From Neolewinella aurantiaca (GTDB taxonomy: Bacteria; Bacteroidota; Bacteroidia; Chitinophagales; Saprospiraceae), in contig NZ_VOXD01000041.1 in NCBI RefSeq assembly GCF_008014675.1, positions 1 through 50,486 on the forward strand: 50,486 bases of DNA. Reading direction: 5' to 3'. The stretch's first letter is position 1, and every line of letters starts with the position of its first letter. The position numbers and the translations under genes are program-made. The notes beneath the pieces were generated by a model that made no database searches, was not told the DNA's origin, and saw nothing but the letters and a program-made list of their open reading frames with translations. Positions 27,843 to 36,276 of the stretch are shown piece by piece.

Positions 27843-29063
27843 ATGAAGAATTTTATATACCTCCTCCTGGCCGCATCCCTTATGGCCCTCTCTTTCTCCA
27901 GCTGTGGAAGCCGCGAAACCGGTGAACTCGTTGGAGCACTTGATCGTCCTGACTGGAAAGGCGTACAGCCTTACGGCATGGTCTACGTACCACCAGGAAC
28001 CGCCCACGTCGGTAACAGTGACCAAGACATCTCCGGAACATTCATCCAGCGTCCTAAAGCCATTACCATTAATGGCTTCTTCATGGATGATACGGAGATC
28101 ACCAACAATGAGTACCGCCAGTTCCTGAACTGGGTACGCGACTCTATTGCTCACGACATGATGGGCGATTTTGACGAGAACGGTAACATTGACTGGGAGA
28201 TGGAACTCGATTACGAGGACGAAACACTCGCTGACCTTTACCTGGAAGACCGCTTCGCAGGTAAAAAGCAAGTGAATACTTCTCTTTACGAGTACACCTA
28301 CAAAGAAGCCGACTGGGGTGCAGCTGCTAACGCTGGCCGCCTCTCCGGTAGCGGAATGAACGACTTCATTTCAGAAAAAACGGTGAACGTTTACCCCGAT
28401 ACTCTCGTGTGGGTTCGTGACTTCGCCTACAGCTACAACGAGCCGATGGCCCGTAGCTACTTCTCTCACCCTGCTTACGATGAGTACCCTATTGTGGGTA
28501 TCGACTGGCACATGGCACGCGCCTTCAGCTACTGGCGCACCTCGCTGTGGAACCAGTACAACGAAACTGCAATCGAAAACTTCCGTCTTCCTACGGAGTA
28601 CGAATTTGAGTACGCAGCGCGTGGTGGCAAAGAAAACGCTCCTTACCCATGGGGTGGCCCTTACGTCCGCAACACCAAGGGATGTCTGCTGGCCAACTTC
28701 AAGCCTGGCCGCGGTAATTACCCCGATGATGGTGGTGCTTACACCGTAGCTGCTGATGCTTACTACCCCAACGATTACGGTCTCTACAACATGGCTGGTA
28801 ACGTTTCTGAATGGACAATCACCCAGTTCAACGAGAACGCAGGTAGCTTCATCCATGACTTTAACCCGGATATCCGTTACAACGCGAAAGAAGATGATCC
28901 AATCGCACTTAAGCGTAAGGTTATCCGTGGTGGCAGCTGGAAAGACGTTAGCTTCTACCTGCAGAACGGTACCCGTACCTTCGAATACCAGGATACAACC
29001 AAGTCTTACGTCGGTTTCCGTAACGTAATGTCTTACACTGGTCGCTCAATCAACGATTTCTAG
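27843..29063 (+). CDS. gldK: GldK-type gliding motility / type IX secretion lipoprotein (FGE-sulfatase fold)
   Basis: The ATG at 27843 gives a lipoprotein signal (LAASLMALSFSSC-GS); the upstream ATG at 27771 lies inside the promoter. The product is 406 residues. PYGMVYVPPGTAHVGNSDQDI, FFMDDTEITNNEYRQFLNWVRDSIA, IVGIDWHMARAFSYWR, FRLPTEYEFEYAARGG and the ending VIRGGSWKD...YVGFRNVMSY are typical of GldK/PorK, which forms periplasmic rings with GldN in the T9SS. No gldL, gldM or gldN follows. Codon choice leans to CGT, GGT and AAC more than neighbours, suggesting high expression. GldJ is the main alternative name. Confidence 0.85.
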   Translation: MKNFIYLLLAASLMALSFSSCGSRETGELVGALDRPDWKGVQPYGMVYVPPGTAHVGNSDQDISGTFIQRPKAITINGFFMDDTEITNNEYRQFLNWVRDSIAHDMMGDFDENGNIDWEMELDYEDETLADLYLEDRFAGKKQVNTSLYEYTYKEADWGAAANAGRLSGSGMNDFISEKTVNVYPDTLVWVRDFAYSYNEPMARSYFSHPAYDEYPIVGIDWHMARAFSYWRTSLWNQYNETAIENFRLPTEYEFEYAARGGKENAPYPWGGPYVRNTKGCLLANFKPGRGNYPDDGGAYTVAADAYYPNDYGLYNMAGNVSEWTITQFNENAGSFIHDFNPDIRYNAKEDDPIALKRKVIRGGSWKDVSFYLQNGTRTFEYQDTTKSYVGFRNVMSYTGRSINDF

Positions 29064-29103
29064 GCAGAACTCTACTTTACCTATTTAACGATAGACCCTG
29101 CTT

Positions 29104-29141
29104 AAACGGTCATTTCCTGTAACCCGGGAAATGACCGTTTT
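29104..29141 (+). terminator. Intrinsic terminator after gldK
   Basis: AAACGGTCATTTCC and GGAAATGACCGTTT form perfect 14-bp arms around a 9-nt loop and run into TTTT. Confidence 0.9.
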
Positions 29142-29162
29142 CATTTTCCCGGTCCTTTACAC

Positions 29163-29180
29163 TGCACCTGCGCCCCCGCC
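29163..29180 (+). repeat. Dispersed repeat copy
   Basis: The sequence is TGCACCTGCGCCCCCGCC, with CCCC in the variable middle; the same variant occurs at 46741. Confidence 0.85.
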
Positions 29181-29352
29181 TCTTTCACTAAAGCGGACTG
29201 CCGGCGGCTGAACGGCACGGAGAGTGGCCTGAAGTGCGTATTAGGTTTGGTCGTGAGTTTGGTTGAGTGTTCTGCCTGGCTGGTATTCGCTGCCGATGGA
29301 CTTCAGGAGGAGAGGCGACGTATATTTCCTGATCGTCTGCGTTGCCCGTTCA

Positions 29353-29370
29353 TTCTTAACAAATTAAGAA
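29353..29370. promoter_or_regulatory. Palindrome upstream of the TlpA-like gene
   Basis: TTCTTAA-CAAA-TTAAGAA is a perfect inverted repeat, 70 bp before the start codon and just ahead of a rough -7 string (TATCTTGTG). It could be an operator. Confidence 0.35.
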
Positions 29371-29439
29371 ATATATAACCTATCTTGTGGCATCAAAAAC
29401 CTTCGATGCACGTTTTTTAGGTGCAAACCATCAAGAACT

Positions 29440-29928
29440 ATGCTTAAGCAATTTTTCCTGGCTTCAATGCTTCTTTTCGCGGTTACTCTCGGTGCCCAGA
29501 AAGCTTTCCCCACGCCTGATCTGGTAACTTTAGATCAGCAACCGGTGGCCCTGTCTGATTATGTCGGTAACGGAAAACCAACGGTCATTGCCGTTTGGGC
29601 AACGTGGTGCCAACCCTGTCACATGGAGTTGGATGATATGAAGAGCTACCTCACCAAGTGGGAGACCGAATATGGTGCGCAGGTTCTTGCCATCAGCGTC
29701 GATAAGCGGCATATGGTCAACCGGATCAAGCCGTTGGTGAGCCGGAAAGGTTGGGATTACAATATTCTTGTAGATACCGAAGGTAAGCTACAGGGTAAGC
29801 TCGGCTTCCGCAGTATTCCTCAGATGTACATTCTCAATGGCGAAGGTGAAATTATAAAATCTTTCACCGGCTACCAGAGCAAGCGGGAACTGCAGGTCGA
29901 AAAGGCGATCAAAAAACTGACAGAGTAA
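29440..29928 (+). CDS. TlpA-like periplasmic thioredoxin-fold oxidoreductase
   Basis: The 162-residue product has a signal peptide (FFLASMLLFAVTLGAQK) and a TlpA/ResA-like fold. It includes PDLVTLDQQPVALSDY, the redox motif WATWCQPCHMELDDM (C57 and C60), ISVDKRHMVNRI, the cis-Pro loop RSIPQMYILNGEGEI, and a last strand and helix. It probably reduces disulfides in the periplasm. It is monocistronic, with its own terminator. Confidence 0.93.
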   Translation: MLKQFFLASMLLFAVTLGAQKAFPTPDLVTLDQQPVALSDYVGNGKPTVIAVWATWCQPCHMELDDMKSYLTKWETEYGAQVLAISVDKRHMVNRIKPLVSRKGWDYNILVDTEGKLQGKLGFRSIPQMYILNGEGEIIKSFTGYQSKRELQVEKAIKKLTE

Positions 29929-29960
29929 ATTCCTCTGCTCTTGCTGGAAACAGCTGATAA

Positions 29961-30034
29961 CAGAAACGCAGAAATCAGAATGCGAAGTGCTGGGGTGATC
30001 CCACGCTGCGTTCTGGTTTCTGCGTTCTGATTTT
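29961..30034 (+). terminator. Terminator between the thioredoxin and dodecin genes
   Basis: A long imperfect stem pairs CAGAAACGCAGAAATCAGAA (29961-29980) with CGTTCTGGTTTCTGCGTTCTG-type sequence at 30009-30029, followed by ATTTT. The two genes are convergent. Confidence 0.7.
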
Positions 30035-30083
30035 CAGACAGATGATGACCGATCAATAGGGGATGATGGTCTTCGTTACCGGG

Positions 30084-30290
30084 TTATACGTCTACCTCGA
30101 AGGTGAGTTTTACGTTGACGCGGAACTTATCGACCTTGCCGTCCTTCACTGTGGCTGATTGCTCGTTGATGTAGACGGAACGGATGTGGCGGACCGACTT
30201 GGCGGTGGATTCCACCGCGTTCTTGATGGCGTCTTCGTAGCTTTCGCTGCTTTCACTGAGGACTTCGATTACTTTCAAAACTTTGCTCAT
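30084..30290 (-). CDS. Dodecin family flavin-storage protein
   Basis: The 68-residue product matches dodecin in length and motifs: VLKVIEVLSESSESYEDAIKNAVESTAKSVRHIRSV, then INEQSATVKDGKVDKFRVNVKLTFEV. Dodecins form hollow dodecamers that bind and buffer flavins. The flavin-stacking Trp usual in prokaryotic dodecins (S-W-E-D/E-A) is Tyr18 here, which may change ligand binding. Confidence 0.93.
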   Translation of the reverse strand: MSKVLKVIEVLSESSESYEDAIKNAVESTAKSVRHIRSVYINEQSATVKDGKVDKFRVNVKLTFEVDV

Positions 30291-30334
30291 CGCAGATGTA
30301 TTTGTGGATAGCCGGTGATACCGGTATCCGGGTT

Positions 30335-31180
30335 TTATTGAAAAACACCAACGAGTACCAGAATGTGCGCCCGCGCACGCTCTACATCAAGCCTGAGATC
30401 GAGATCGGATACGGCAGGATTGGAATAATCAAGCAGTGGATAGGCGGTGGCTTGTTGGGTTTTTGCCACGATCTGCCCGTCGTCGGTGCCTAAATATAAA
30501 CTTATTTCTGCAGGTTCCGGTCCAGCGGCGGCCGCTATAATTTTTTGACCTTCAGGATGTTGTAGTTTTCGGAGGGTGGCCCCCTCGTTTTCTCGCAAAG
30601 AATAACCGAAAAGGCACCATTCCCCCGGCTGTTTTTGCCAGTCGATTCCGGGCACAGAAGCCCGGACCTTATGCGCTGCAGCAAAAAAGCCGGTTGCTAC
30701 TTTGTGGTAGTCCTGTTCCGGGATTTGCCGGCCACGCCGGCACAACAGACTGAGGGCTACGTAAGCCATTTCTTCGTTGGCTGCCACGAGGTGAAGTTGA
30801 AGCTGATACGCTCCGTTTGCCGGAGCTCTGAATTCCACGACTGGTGTCCCGTCCTCTTGTTGGTCGCGCGCCAGAATAGTTCCGGTTGAGTCGCGCAGGT
30901 ACAGATCTACATCTGCCTGTTCGTAAGGCCCGGAGGCTACGAAAACATATTCAACGCCTTCTTCCAGCGAGACATTCAGGCTTACCGTGCCACCTATTGC
31001 TAAATGTGCGGCGGCAAGGTTCAAACCCGGTCGCCACTGATGATCGGAGAGCGCGACCATGAGGTTTCCTTTCTCGAAAGCGTTGCTCAGTACTCTTTGC
31101 GGACTATCGCTCAGGCCCTGAGTGAATACGTTTTCAGTAAGGATGAAAGTGACGGAAATAATCAACAGCACCCGGAGCAT
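30335..31180 (-). CDS. Exported protein with pre-peptidase C-terminal-like (PPC) repeats
   Basis: The ATG at 31180 gives a clean signal peptide (VLLIISVTFILTENVFTQG); the open frame extends further upstream but would bury it. The product is 281 residues. Two similar beta-sandwich segments (about 45-135 and 180-275) contain VSLEEGVEYVFVASGPYEQADVDLYLRD and IIAAAAGPEPAEISLYLG, each followed by acidic loops, as in PPC-like domains. There is no catalytic domain, so the function is unknown. It lies 44 bp upstream of dodecin and may be co-transcribed with it. Confidence 0.7.
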   Translation of the reverse strand: MLRVLLIISVTFILTENVFTQGLSDSPQRVLSNAFEKGNLMVALSDHQWRPGLNLAAAHLAIGGTVSLNVSLEEGVEYVFVASGPYEQADVDLYLRDSTGTILARDQQEDGTPVVEFRAPANGAYQLQLHLVAANEEMAYVALSLLCRRGRQIPEQDYHKVATGFFAAAHKVRASVPGIDWQKQPGEWCLFGYSLRENEGATLRKLQHPEGQKIIAAAAGPEPAEISLYLGTDDGQIVAKTQQATAYPLLDYSNPAVSDLDLRLDVERARAHILVLVGVFQ

Positions 31181-31361
31181 AAGAGACCGAAAAACAAAGG
31201 TGTGAAGTACTGTTACGGTAAAAAAACGGCTTCTGTCTGTAAAATGGAAAGCCATGCAAGTTGGGATTGTAGCGGCTGCCGGACACACCCGAAAAGGCAG
31301 AAGTACTCAGGGTATCGTTAGCTTCACGGAAGTGTGTGATTAATAAATGTACCAACAGGCA

Positions 31362-32609
31362 TCAGGGCAGGTGGTTCAGTACGGCCTGGGCCGTTCGGAG
31401 TCCTGCTCCGGAATTATCGTTGCACAGCTCCTCCTGAGCGGTGGAAGCCGCTCCGTTGAAAGACTTTTTGATGGCTTCGGTCAACTCGTTTGAATTGCCG
31501 ATGCTGAAGGCTCCTCCGCGTTTGATGGCTTCGGCGGCTTCCGGGAATTTTTGGTACTTCGGCCCGAAGATTACGGGGAGCCCGTACGCCATCGGCTCCA
31601 GCGTATTGTGCAGGCCTGTTTTGAAGCCTCCGCCCACGTAAGCAATTTTTCCGTACCGGTATGCACGGCTGAGAATACCGATAGTGTCCAGAATCAGAAC
31701 CCGGCTTTTATTTACGTTCTCAGCCGTCGCCCTGGTGTAACGAACGGCCTGGAACCGGCTCTCCCAGTGCTGAATCTCGTTCTCATGAAGTTGGTGCGGA
31801 GCAAGGATCAGCCGATAATCAGAGGGCAGTTGGTCCCATACTTGTTCCCAGCAGGCTACGTCTTGCGGCCACACGGAACCCGCAATTATGGTGACGTTGT
31901 CACCGTGGGTGAAACTTTCAAGGATCTTGTCCGAAAAAGGGGTGCGGGCCAGCTGCAACGTCCGGTCCATTCGTGGGTCTCCGGCAACGATCACCGCCGA
32001 GGGGTCGATCTGCCCCGGCCCGGTGAGTAAGCTGCGATCGCCTTCTGTTTGAACGATAATAGCAGTAAAGAAGCCCAGCATCCGTCGCCACCATCCGCCC
32101 AGGCTTCTGAAAAACCACTGGGAAGGCCGGAAACTGGCGGCAATAAGAAAAGTGGGGATTGCTGCTTGATGAAGAGCCCGTAAGTGAAAATACCAGAACT
32201 CGTATTTGACGAAGATCGCAACCTCAGGTTCAACCTCTTCCAACCACTGCGTCGCCCGTCGGGGCCCGTCGGCGGGGAGGTACGCCACGTGATCGGCAAG
32301 AGGCTCATCCTTACATCTTTCGAAACCACTGGGACTGTAGAAAGTGAGCAGGACGCGCCAGTCGGGGCGGGCGGAGCGTAGCTCTTCCAGTACGGGGCGG
32401 CCCTGTTCAAATTCACCGAGGCTGGCGCAGTGCATCCAAATAAGAGGAGTGCCGTTCCGGGCGCCGGAGCGCAGGTGCAAGGGAAGGGACGAAGAGGCAG
32501 TGTTTTTACGGCCCTCAACCCAAAGCCTGGCTTGCTTTACACCAAATAATGCCGCCAGCCGAACAGCAAGGTGGTAGAAGGTTACAGCAATGCGGTAAAA
32601 AAACGTCAA
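31362..32609 (-). CDS. waaA: 3-deoxy-D-manno-octulosonic acid (KDO) transferase WaaA
   Basis: WaaA adds KDO to lipid A in lipopolysaccharide assembly at the inner membrane. The 415-residue length is typical. There is an N-terminal hydrophobic anchor (FYRIAVTFYHLAVRLAALFG), the family block PLIWMHCASLGEFEQGRPVLEEL, VLLTFYSPSGFE, VEVAIFVKYEFWYFHLR-like segment, GDPRMDR and the GT-B donor site VGGGFKTGLHNTLEPMAYGLPVIFGP. The segment PLHLRSGARNG between the anchor and the catalytic block contains a variant of the dispersed repeat. The barrel-protein gene ends 41 bp upstream. Confidence 0.95.
   Translation of the reverse strand: MTFFYRIAVTFYHLAVRLAALFGVKQARLWVEGRKNTASSSLPLHLRSGARNGTPLIWMHCASLGEFEQGRPVLEELRSARPDWRVLLTFYSPSGFERCKDEPLADHVAYLPADGPRRATQWLEEVEPEVAIFVKYEFWYFHLRALHQAAIPTFLIAASFRPSQWFFRSLGGWWRRMLGFFTAIIVQTEGDRSLLTGPGQIDPSAVIVAGDPRMDRTLQLARTPFSDKILESFTHGDNVTIIAGSVWPQDVACWEQVWDQLPSDYRLILAPHQLHENEIQHWESRFQAVRYTRATAENVNKSRVLILDTIGILSRAYRYGKIAYVGGGFKTGLHNTLEPMAYGLPVIFGPKYQKFPEAAEAIKRGGAFSIGNSNELTEAIKKSFNGAASTAQEELCNDNSGAGLRTAQAVLNHLP
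32459..32479 (-). repeat. Dispersed repeat variant inside waaA
   Basis: On the minus strand the unit has TGCACCTGCG, a middle lengthened by about three bases (CTCCG), and GCGCC. It falls in a variable linker of WaaA. It may be a diverged copy or chance. Confidence 0.5.
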
Positions 32610-32650
32610 AGGATTGGAAACTAGGAAAACAGGAGCCAGCTCCCGAGGTA

Positions 32651-33409
32651 TTATTTATAGAATATCTCACGCCCTTCACCGAAGTAGAGAGGGATGATGA
32701 AGCCGGCTTTGACACCGAGTACGATGTCGGTTCGCCCTTCTGAAGATGGGGGAGCACCGGTAGGGATATCAAAGTTACGCAATGCCTTGGTGAAGCCGGC
32801 CATTACCTCAGCTCCAAGGTAGAAGTTGAGTCGGCGGTCTAACGCGAGTTGTTGGTAACCGATGAACTGATGGACAGCGAAGCCGCCGGTTAGTTGGTCG
32901 TAGCCAGGCAAGAGATTGTCGCGCAACTGAGGTACGACCTGAACCGCGTCTTCCTGAAACCGAATCCGGTGGAAAAAATACCCCAGGCTTGTTTTCAGAT
33001 GAATGCCGGCCCGCTTGTTTTCCCCTAAAGCAAAGGTGTAGCCCGCAGCGGGGCCAATGAAAAGCTGTCGGTGCCGCAGCTGAATGTCTGCCGGAGATCG
33101 CTGGTTTCCGATGATAAAACCTTCGCGGGTACGCAGGCCTGAAAGGACATCTTCTTTCACTTCAGTCCCGAAACCGTACTGCACCCTGAATCCGAATTCA
33201 ATATTTGAGTCCTTGGGGAGCCAGGTAACACCTCCGTCGATAGACCAGCCGGCACCGAAACGGTCGCTGAGGTCTCCGGCACTGGTGAAGGGGCCGTACC
33301 CGAGGTCAATAAGTATCGCCGCGTCCAGGTTTCTGGCCCCGGCGAGACCCTGAGCCCCGAGGGCTGAGGTGAGGAGGATAGCAAGTGAGAAGTATAGCGT
33401 CTTTAGCAT
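32651..33409 (-). CDS. Outer-membrane beta-barrel protein
   Basis: The 252-residue product has a signal peptide (LYFSLAILLTSALGAQG) and about eight amphipathic strands. These end in aromatic residues (IEFGFRVQYGFG, LFIGPAAGYTFALG, IHLKTSLGYFFHRI, LNFYLGAEVMAGF, IVLGVKAGFIIPLYFG), as in small porin-like outer-membrane proteins of Bacteroidota. No specific family is named. Its start codon lies 4 nt after a -7 box, suggesting a leaderless mRNA, and waaA follows it in the same direction. Confidence 0.8.
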   Translation of the reverse strand: MLKTLYFSLAILLTSALGAQGLAGARNLDAAILIDLGYGPFTSAGDLSDRFGAGWSIDGGVTWLPKDSNIEFGFRVQYGFGTEVKEDVLSGLRTREGFIIGNQRSPADIQLRHRQLFIGPAAGYTFALGENKRAGIHLKTSLGYFFHRIRFQEDAVQVVPQLRDNLLPGYDQLTGGFAVHQFIGYQQLALDRRLNFYLGAEVMAGFTKALRNFDIPTGAPPSSEGRTDIVLGVKAGFIIPLYFGEGREIFYK

Positions 33410-33413
33410 TCGG

Positions 33414-33440
33414 CAAAGGTAAGACAGCGGGGTTGTCTTA
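33414..33440 (-). promoter_or_regulatory. -7 box and overlapping inverted repeat before the beta-barrel gene
   Basis: The minus strand reads TAAGACA-N7-TGTCTTACCTTTG. TACCTTTG (33421-33414) is an exact -7 match ending 4 nt before the ATG. The inverted repeat TAAGACA/TGTCTTA (33440-33420) overlaps the first bases of the box, as an operator would. Confidence 0.55.
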
Positions 33441-33544
33441 ATGCATAATAGCTTGTCTGCTGTAAGGCATTGGGGTAAAATAGCCTCGGGAGGAAGTAGG
33501 GTTTGTTGAGCTGATGGCTGGTTCCGGACCCGGAATCCAATTTT

Positions 33545-34411
33545 TTAGCCCATCAGCTTTTCTTTCTGCATCTGGTATTCTTTTTGGGTCAGAACACCTG
33601 CATCATGCAGTTCGCGCAGCCGGGTAATTTGCTCCAGCAGGTCCGGGCCGGGGGGCGGAGCATCAAATGCTGGCGGAGGAGGAGGCATGGTTTCTGTCGT
33701 CCGGGGCGGGGGCGGAGCGTTGAAGTTCTCGATCGTTTCGGTTTCGTCGACAATCGGGGTGTCCGTTGCTTTGGGCTCGGTGAGCTCCAGAAGATTGAGC
33801 CTGCGGAAATTGTTGGCTCTGAAACTACGGTACGAAGAATGCTTGCGCAAGGCCGCAAGCGCGGGGTGCTTCTCGATGCGCTCCGGCTTGGGCAGGCCGA
33901 AGGTGACGGACAGCTCGAGATGACGAAGCGATTCGCCATACTGGCCAAGTTGAGCGTAGGAGCAAGCGAGGTTGAAATGAGTGCCAGGGTCACCAAGGTC
34001 AGCTTCTGAGGCTTCGGTGAAAGCCTCGATGGCCAGGTCGTAGTCGCCGGTACGGTAATAACGGATGCCCTCGGCCTTGAGCGCTTTGGTGTCGCGGTGG
34101 GCGTAGGGTGCAGCGATGCCGAGCGGCTGATTTTCGCCCAGCGAATCTTTATCGTACTTCTTGAGCCATTTTTTTTCGGGCGTAGCCCAGAAAACGATGG
34201 CCGTTATGATTGGGGCAATGACCATAGTGGCGATTACCATCCCGAAGAAAACCTCTCCGTCGCTATCGTTAACAAGGTTAACCAGTACAATCGCACCAAA
34301 GAATCCAGCAAATTGCATAACGCCCCGGAACCACTGGCCGAGGTAAAAACGATGAACCCCAAACATGCCCAAAAAGAAGGCAAAGAATCCGGCAAGAGTT
34401 TTATTCAGCAT
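33545..34411 (-). CDS. TM2-domain / TPR / SHOCT membrane protein
   Basis: The 288-residue product starts with a TM2 domain (LAGFFAFFLGMFGVHRFYLGQWFRG plus a second membrane pair to about residue 80). A cytoplasmic TPR pair covers about 105-175 (EGIRYYRTGDYDLAIEAFTEASEADLGDPGTHFNLACSYAQLGQY). A Pro-rich linker at about 230-260 (APPPPRTTETMPPPPP) leads to a C-terminal SHOCT motif (LLEQITRLRELHDAGVLTQKEYQMQKEKLMG). The combination suggests a membrane scaffold; the function is unknown. It lies downstream of the MoxR operon, 250 bp away and separated by a repeat copy. Confidence 0.85.
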   Translation of the reverse strand: MLNKTLAGFFAFFLGMFGVHRFYLGQWFRGVMQFAGFFGAIVLVNLVNDSDGEVFFGMVIATMVIAPIITAIVFWATPEKKWLKKYDKDSLGENQPLGIAAPYAHRDTKALKAEGIRYYRTGDYDLAIEAFTEASEADLGDPGTHFNLACSYAQLGQYGESLRHLELSVTFGLPKPERIEKHPALAALRKHSSYRSFRANNFRRLNLLELTEPKATDTPIVDETETIENFNAPPPPRTTETMPPPPPAFDAPPPGPDLLEQITRLRELHDAGVLTQKEYQMQKEKLMG

Positions 34412-34583
34412 GGTGAAGTGAGAATGAGTGTTTGGTCCGTAAGGTCAGAACAATAACGATAAAATAGTTACCCATAGATACGACAAGGAGCGGAAAAGGA
34501 TGTACGGGAGGGTATATTTTTTCGACGTGAAGCCCTGCTTCGTGGACCAACATTTGCTCACCCTGCTATTTTTAACCGGTGCC

Positions 34584-34601
34584 GGCACCTGCGGCCCCGC
34601 C
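34584..34601 (+). repeat. Dispersed repeat copy
   Basis: The sequence is GGCACCTGCGGCCCCGCC, with G at position 1 and C at position 13; intergenic. Confidence 0.8.
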
Positions 34602-34661
34602 CACCGATGTAGCTTCTGCCAGGACGAATACGTTGCAAAACAACCCCGGTTCAGAGCAATA

Positions 34662-36206
34662 CTACTGTTTCGCTGCGCCTATTTCTGCCTTTTTTTGCGC
34701 GCCAATTATCCTGAGTTCCTCACGGATGCCGAGAAACGAAAGGTAGGGGAGGAGCCGCTCCAAACGGCTCAACTCTTCTACTGATGTAACCTGGTGAAAG
34801 GCTGACCTCAGCAGGTCGGTTTCCAGTTGCCGCCACTCAGGACGGGCCGCTGCTTTCTTGAGCACCGCAACGTTCATGAGCCTGTAATTTGAGTTGGGAG
34901 CGTGGGCCAGAACGGCTTCGATCATCCGAGTAGGCTCAGTGAGTTGATCGAATATTTTGTCGGCGACATTGAGGACGACAGTATAGATTTTTTCGTACCG
35001 CGACGTCAGCAATTCCCGGATACGTTGTTCGATGGGGAGGGGAATCTCCGGTGTTGCTTTTTGCGCCTGCACCCAAGTATCGAGTTGGAGCAACGCACAG
35101 CGTTGCAGCCAGGGTTCTGAGCGGTTCAGGTAGGAAAGGATCAGCCCGAAAAGCTCGTCGGGCTGCGCGCTCACTACGAGCTTTCGCCAGTTGGGGCCAA
35201 GCATTTGCGGCCAGGTAACGGGGGCTGCCGTATTGAGGGAAGGGGTGTCAACTTTAGCGTTCATATCACCGAGGGTGACCCGTATGCCCGGGGGCTCCCG
35301 GTCGATCAGCTCAGCGATGAGATCAAATAAGCGCAGGTTCTCTTCCTGATCGAACCGTCCCCGGATCACGGTGCCGGGGGAAGGATGGTGAGTAGCCCGC
35401 AGGGCACTGAAAACTTCGCCCGCCAGGGAAGGATGCTCGTCGAGAACGGTCATAATGCTTTGGTGAACATCATCGCCTTCCAGACGGCTGATCACTCTGA
35501 GGTAGTCTTTTACCTGACCACGATCGTGCAGTAAAGAGTGTTGTAATTCCAGAATCCGGGCCTTGTTGGCGGGGACGGCGAGGGCGATCAGCGCATTGAG
35601 CAAACCACTGGCAAAGGGATGGCGGCCGGGGCGCTCCAGTTCGCTGAACAAATACTCTGCTGAGCCAGGCGTATCCAATAAGCCGATTAGCTGGTACACC
35701 ACTCTGCGGTCTTCGACTTCCCGCACGAGGTGGATAATGGAAAACAACCAGGGCTCCAGAGCCTCAGCATCGCAGTTACCGCTTCTCAGCAGCTTTGCGA
35801 TGACCCTGAATGCGTCTTTAGCTTTTTTCTGCAGAAAAAGAGCGGGCCGGGCTTCGGGATGCTCGAGCCAAAAGGATGCCCGGCGGGCATACAGCGGGGC
35901 ATCGTTGCCGCCCGCAGGGCTGGAAAGAGGAGATGTTTTCCGGAATGTTCTGCGTAACAACTTGAACTCAGGCGGACTGTCGTTAATCCAGGCTGCGGCT
36001 TCGGCCCGGTAAGCCAGGTTGTCTGCCAGTTGCTGGAAATATTCGCGTGCACTTTCCCACCGGTCTCCGTAAGTGATCCGGAAAACAGTCTCCGGCAGCT
36101 GAGCGGAAGCGGATGTAACAGCCAGTACTTCTCCATCCGGAGAGAGTTTTATCTCGAAACCGGCGGGGCCATAATCTTCAGTCGGTACAGTTATTGTGCT
36201 TGTCAT
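34662..36206 (-). CDS. Helical-repeat (HEAT-like) protein of a MoxR-vWA operon
   Basis: The 514-residue product has no signal peptide. After a short beta-rich start (ITVPTEDYGPAGFEIKLSPDGEVLAV) it is almost wholly helical, with repeated pairs resembling HEAT/ARM units (EPWLFSIIHLVREVEDRRVVYQLIGLLDTPGSAEYLFSEL; ALLQLDTWVQ). No enzyme motif is seen. It is the last gene of a three-gene set, 70 bp after the metallopeptidase/vWA gene, so it probably acts as a scaffold or substrate adaptor for the ATPase. This is inferred from context. Confidence 0.7.
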   Translation of the reverse strand: MTSTITVPTEDYGPAGFEIKLSPDGEVLAVTSASAQLPETVFRITYGDRWESAREYFQQLADNLAYRAEAAAWINDSPPEFKLLRRTFRKTSPLSSPAGGNDAPLYARRASFWLEHPEARPALFLQKKAKDAFRVIAKLLRSGNCDAEALEPWLFSIIHLVREVEDRRVVYQLIGLLDTPGSAEYLFSELERPGRHPFASGLLNALIALAVPANKARILELQHSLLHDRGQVKDYLRVISRLEGDDVHQSIMTVLDEHPSLAGEVFSALRATHHPSPGTVIRGRFDQEENLRLFDLIAELIDREPPGIRVTLGDMNAKVDTPSLNTAAPVTWPQMLGPNWRKLVVSAQPDELFGLILSYLNRSEPWLQRCALLQLDTWVQAQKATPEIPLPIEQRIRELLTSRYEKIYTVVLNVADKIFDQLTEPTRMIEAVLAHAPNSNYRLMNVAVLKKAAARPEWRQLETDLLRSAFHQVTSVEELSRLERLLPYLSFLGIREELRIIGAQKKAEIGAAKQ

Positions 36207-36276
36207 TCGGGAGGGAAGTTACACAGTTTTTGGGCTGCGGGAATACGGAAATCAGCGGGAGTTTTTGCGACCGATC

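Larger units (their letters stand above)
29064..29439. other. Intergenic region between gldK and the thioredoxin gene
   Basis: No gene was seen. It holds the gldK terminator (29104-29141), a repeat copy (29163-29180) and an AT-rich palindrome (29353-29370) followed by TATCTTGTGG (29381-29390), a rough -7-like string. Confidence 0.6.

Noticed and set aside
34500..34784. 94-codon plus-strand frame
   Set aside because: It overlaps a dispersed repeat and the 3' end of the helical-repeat gene and shows no protein-like features.
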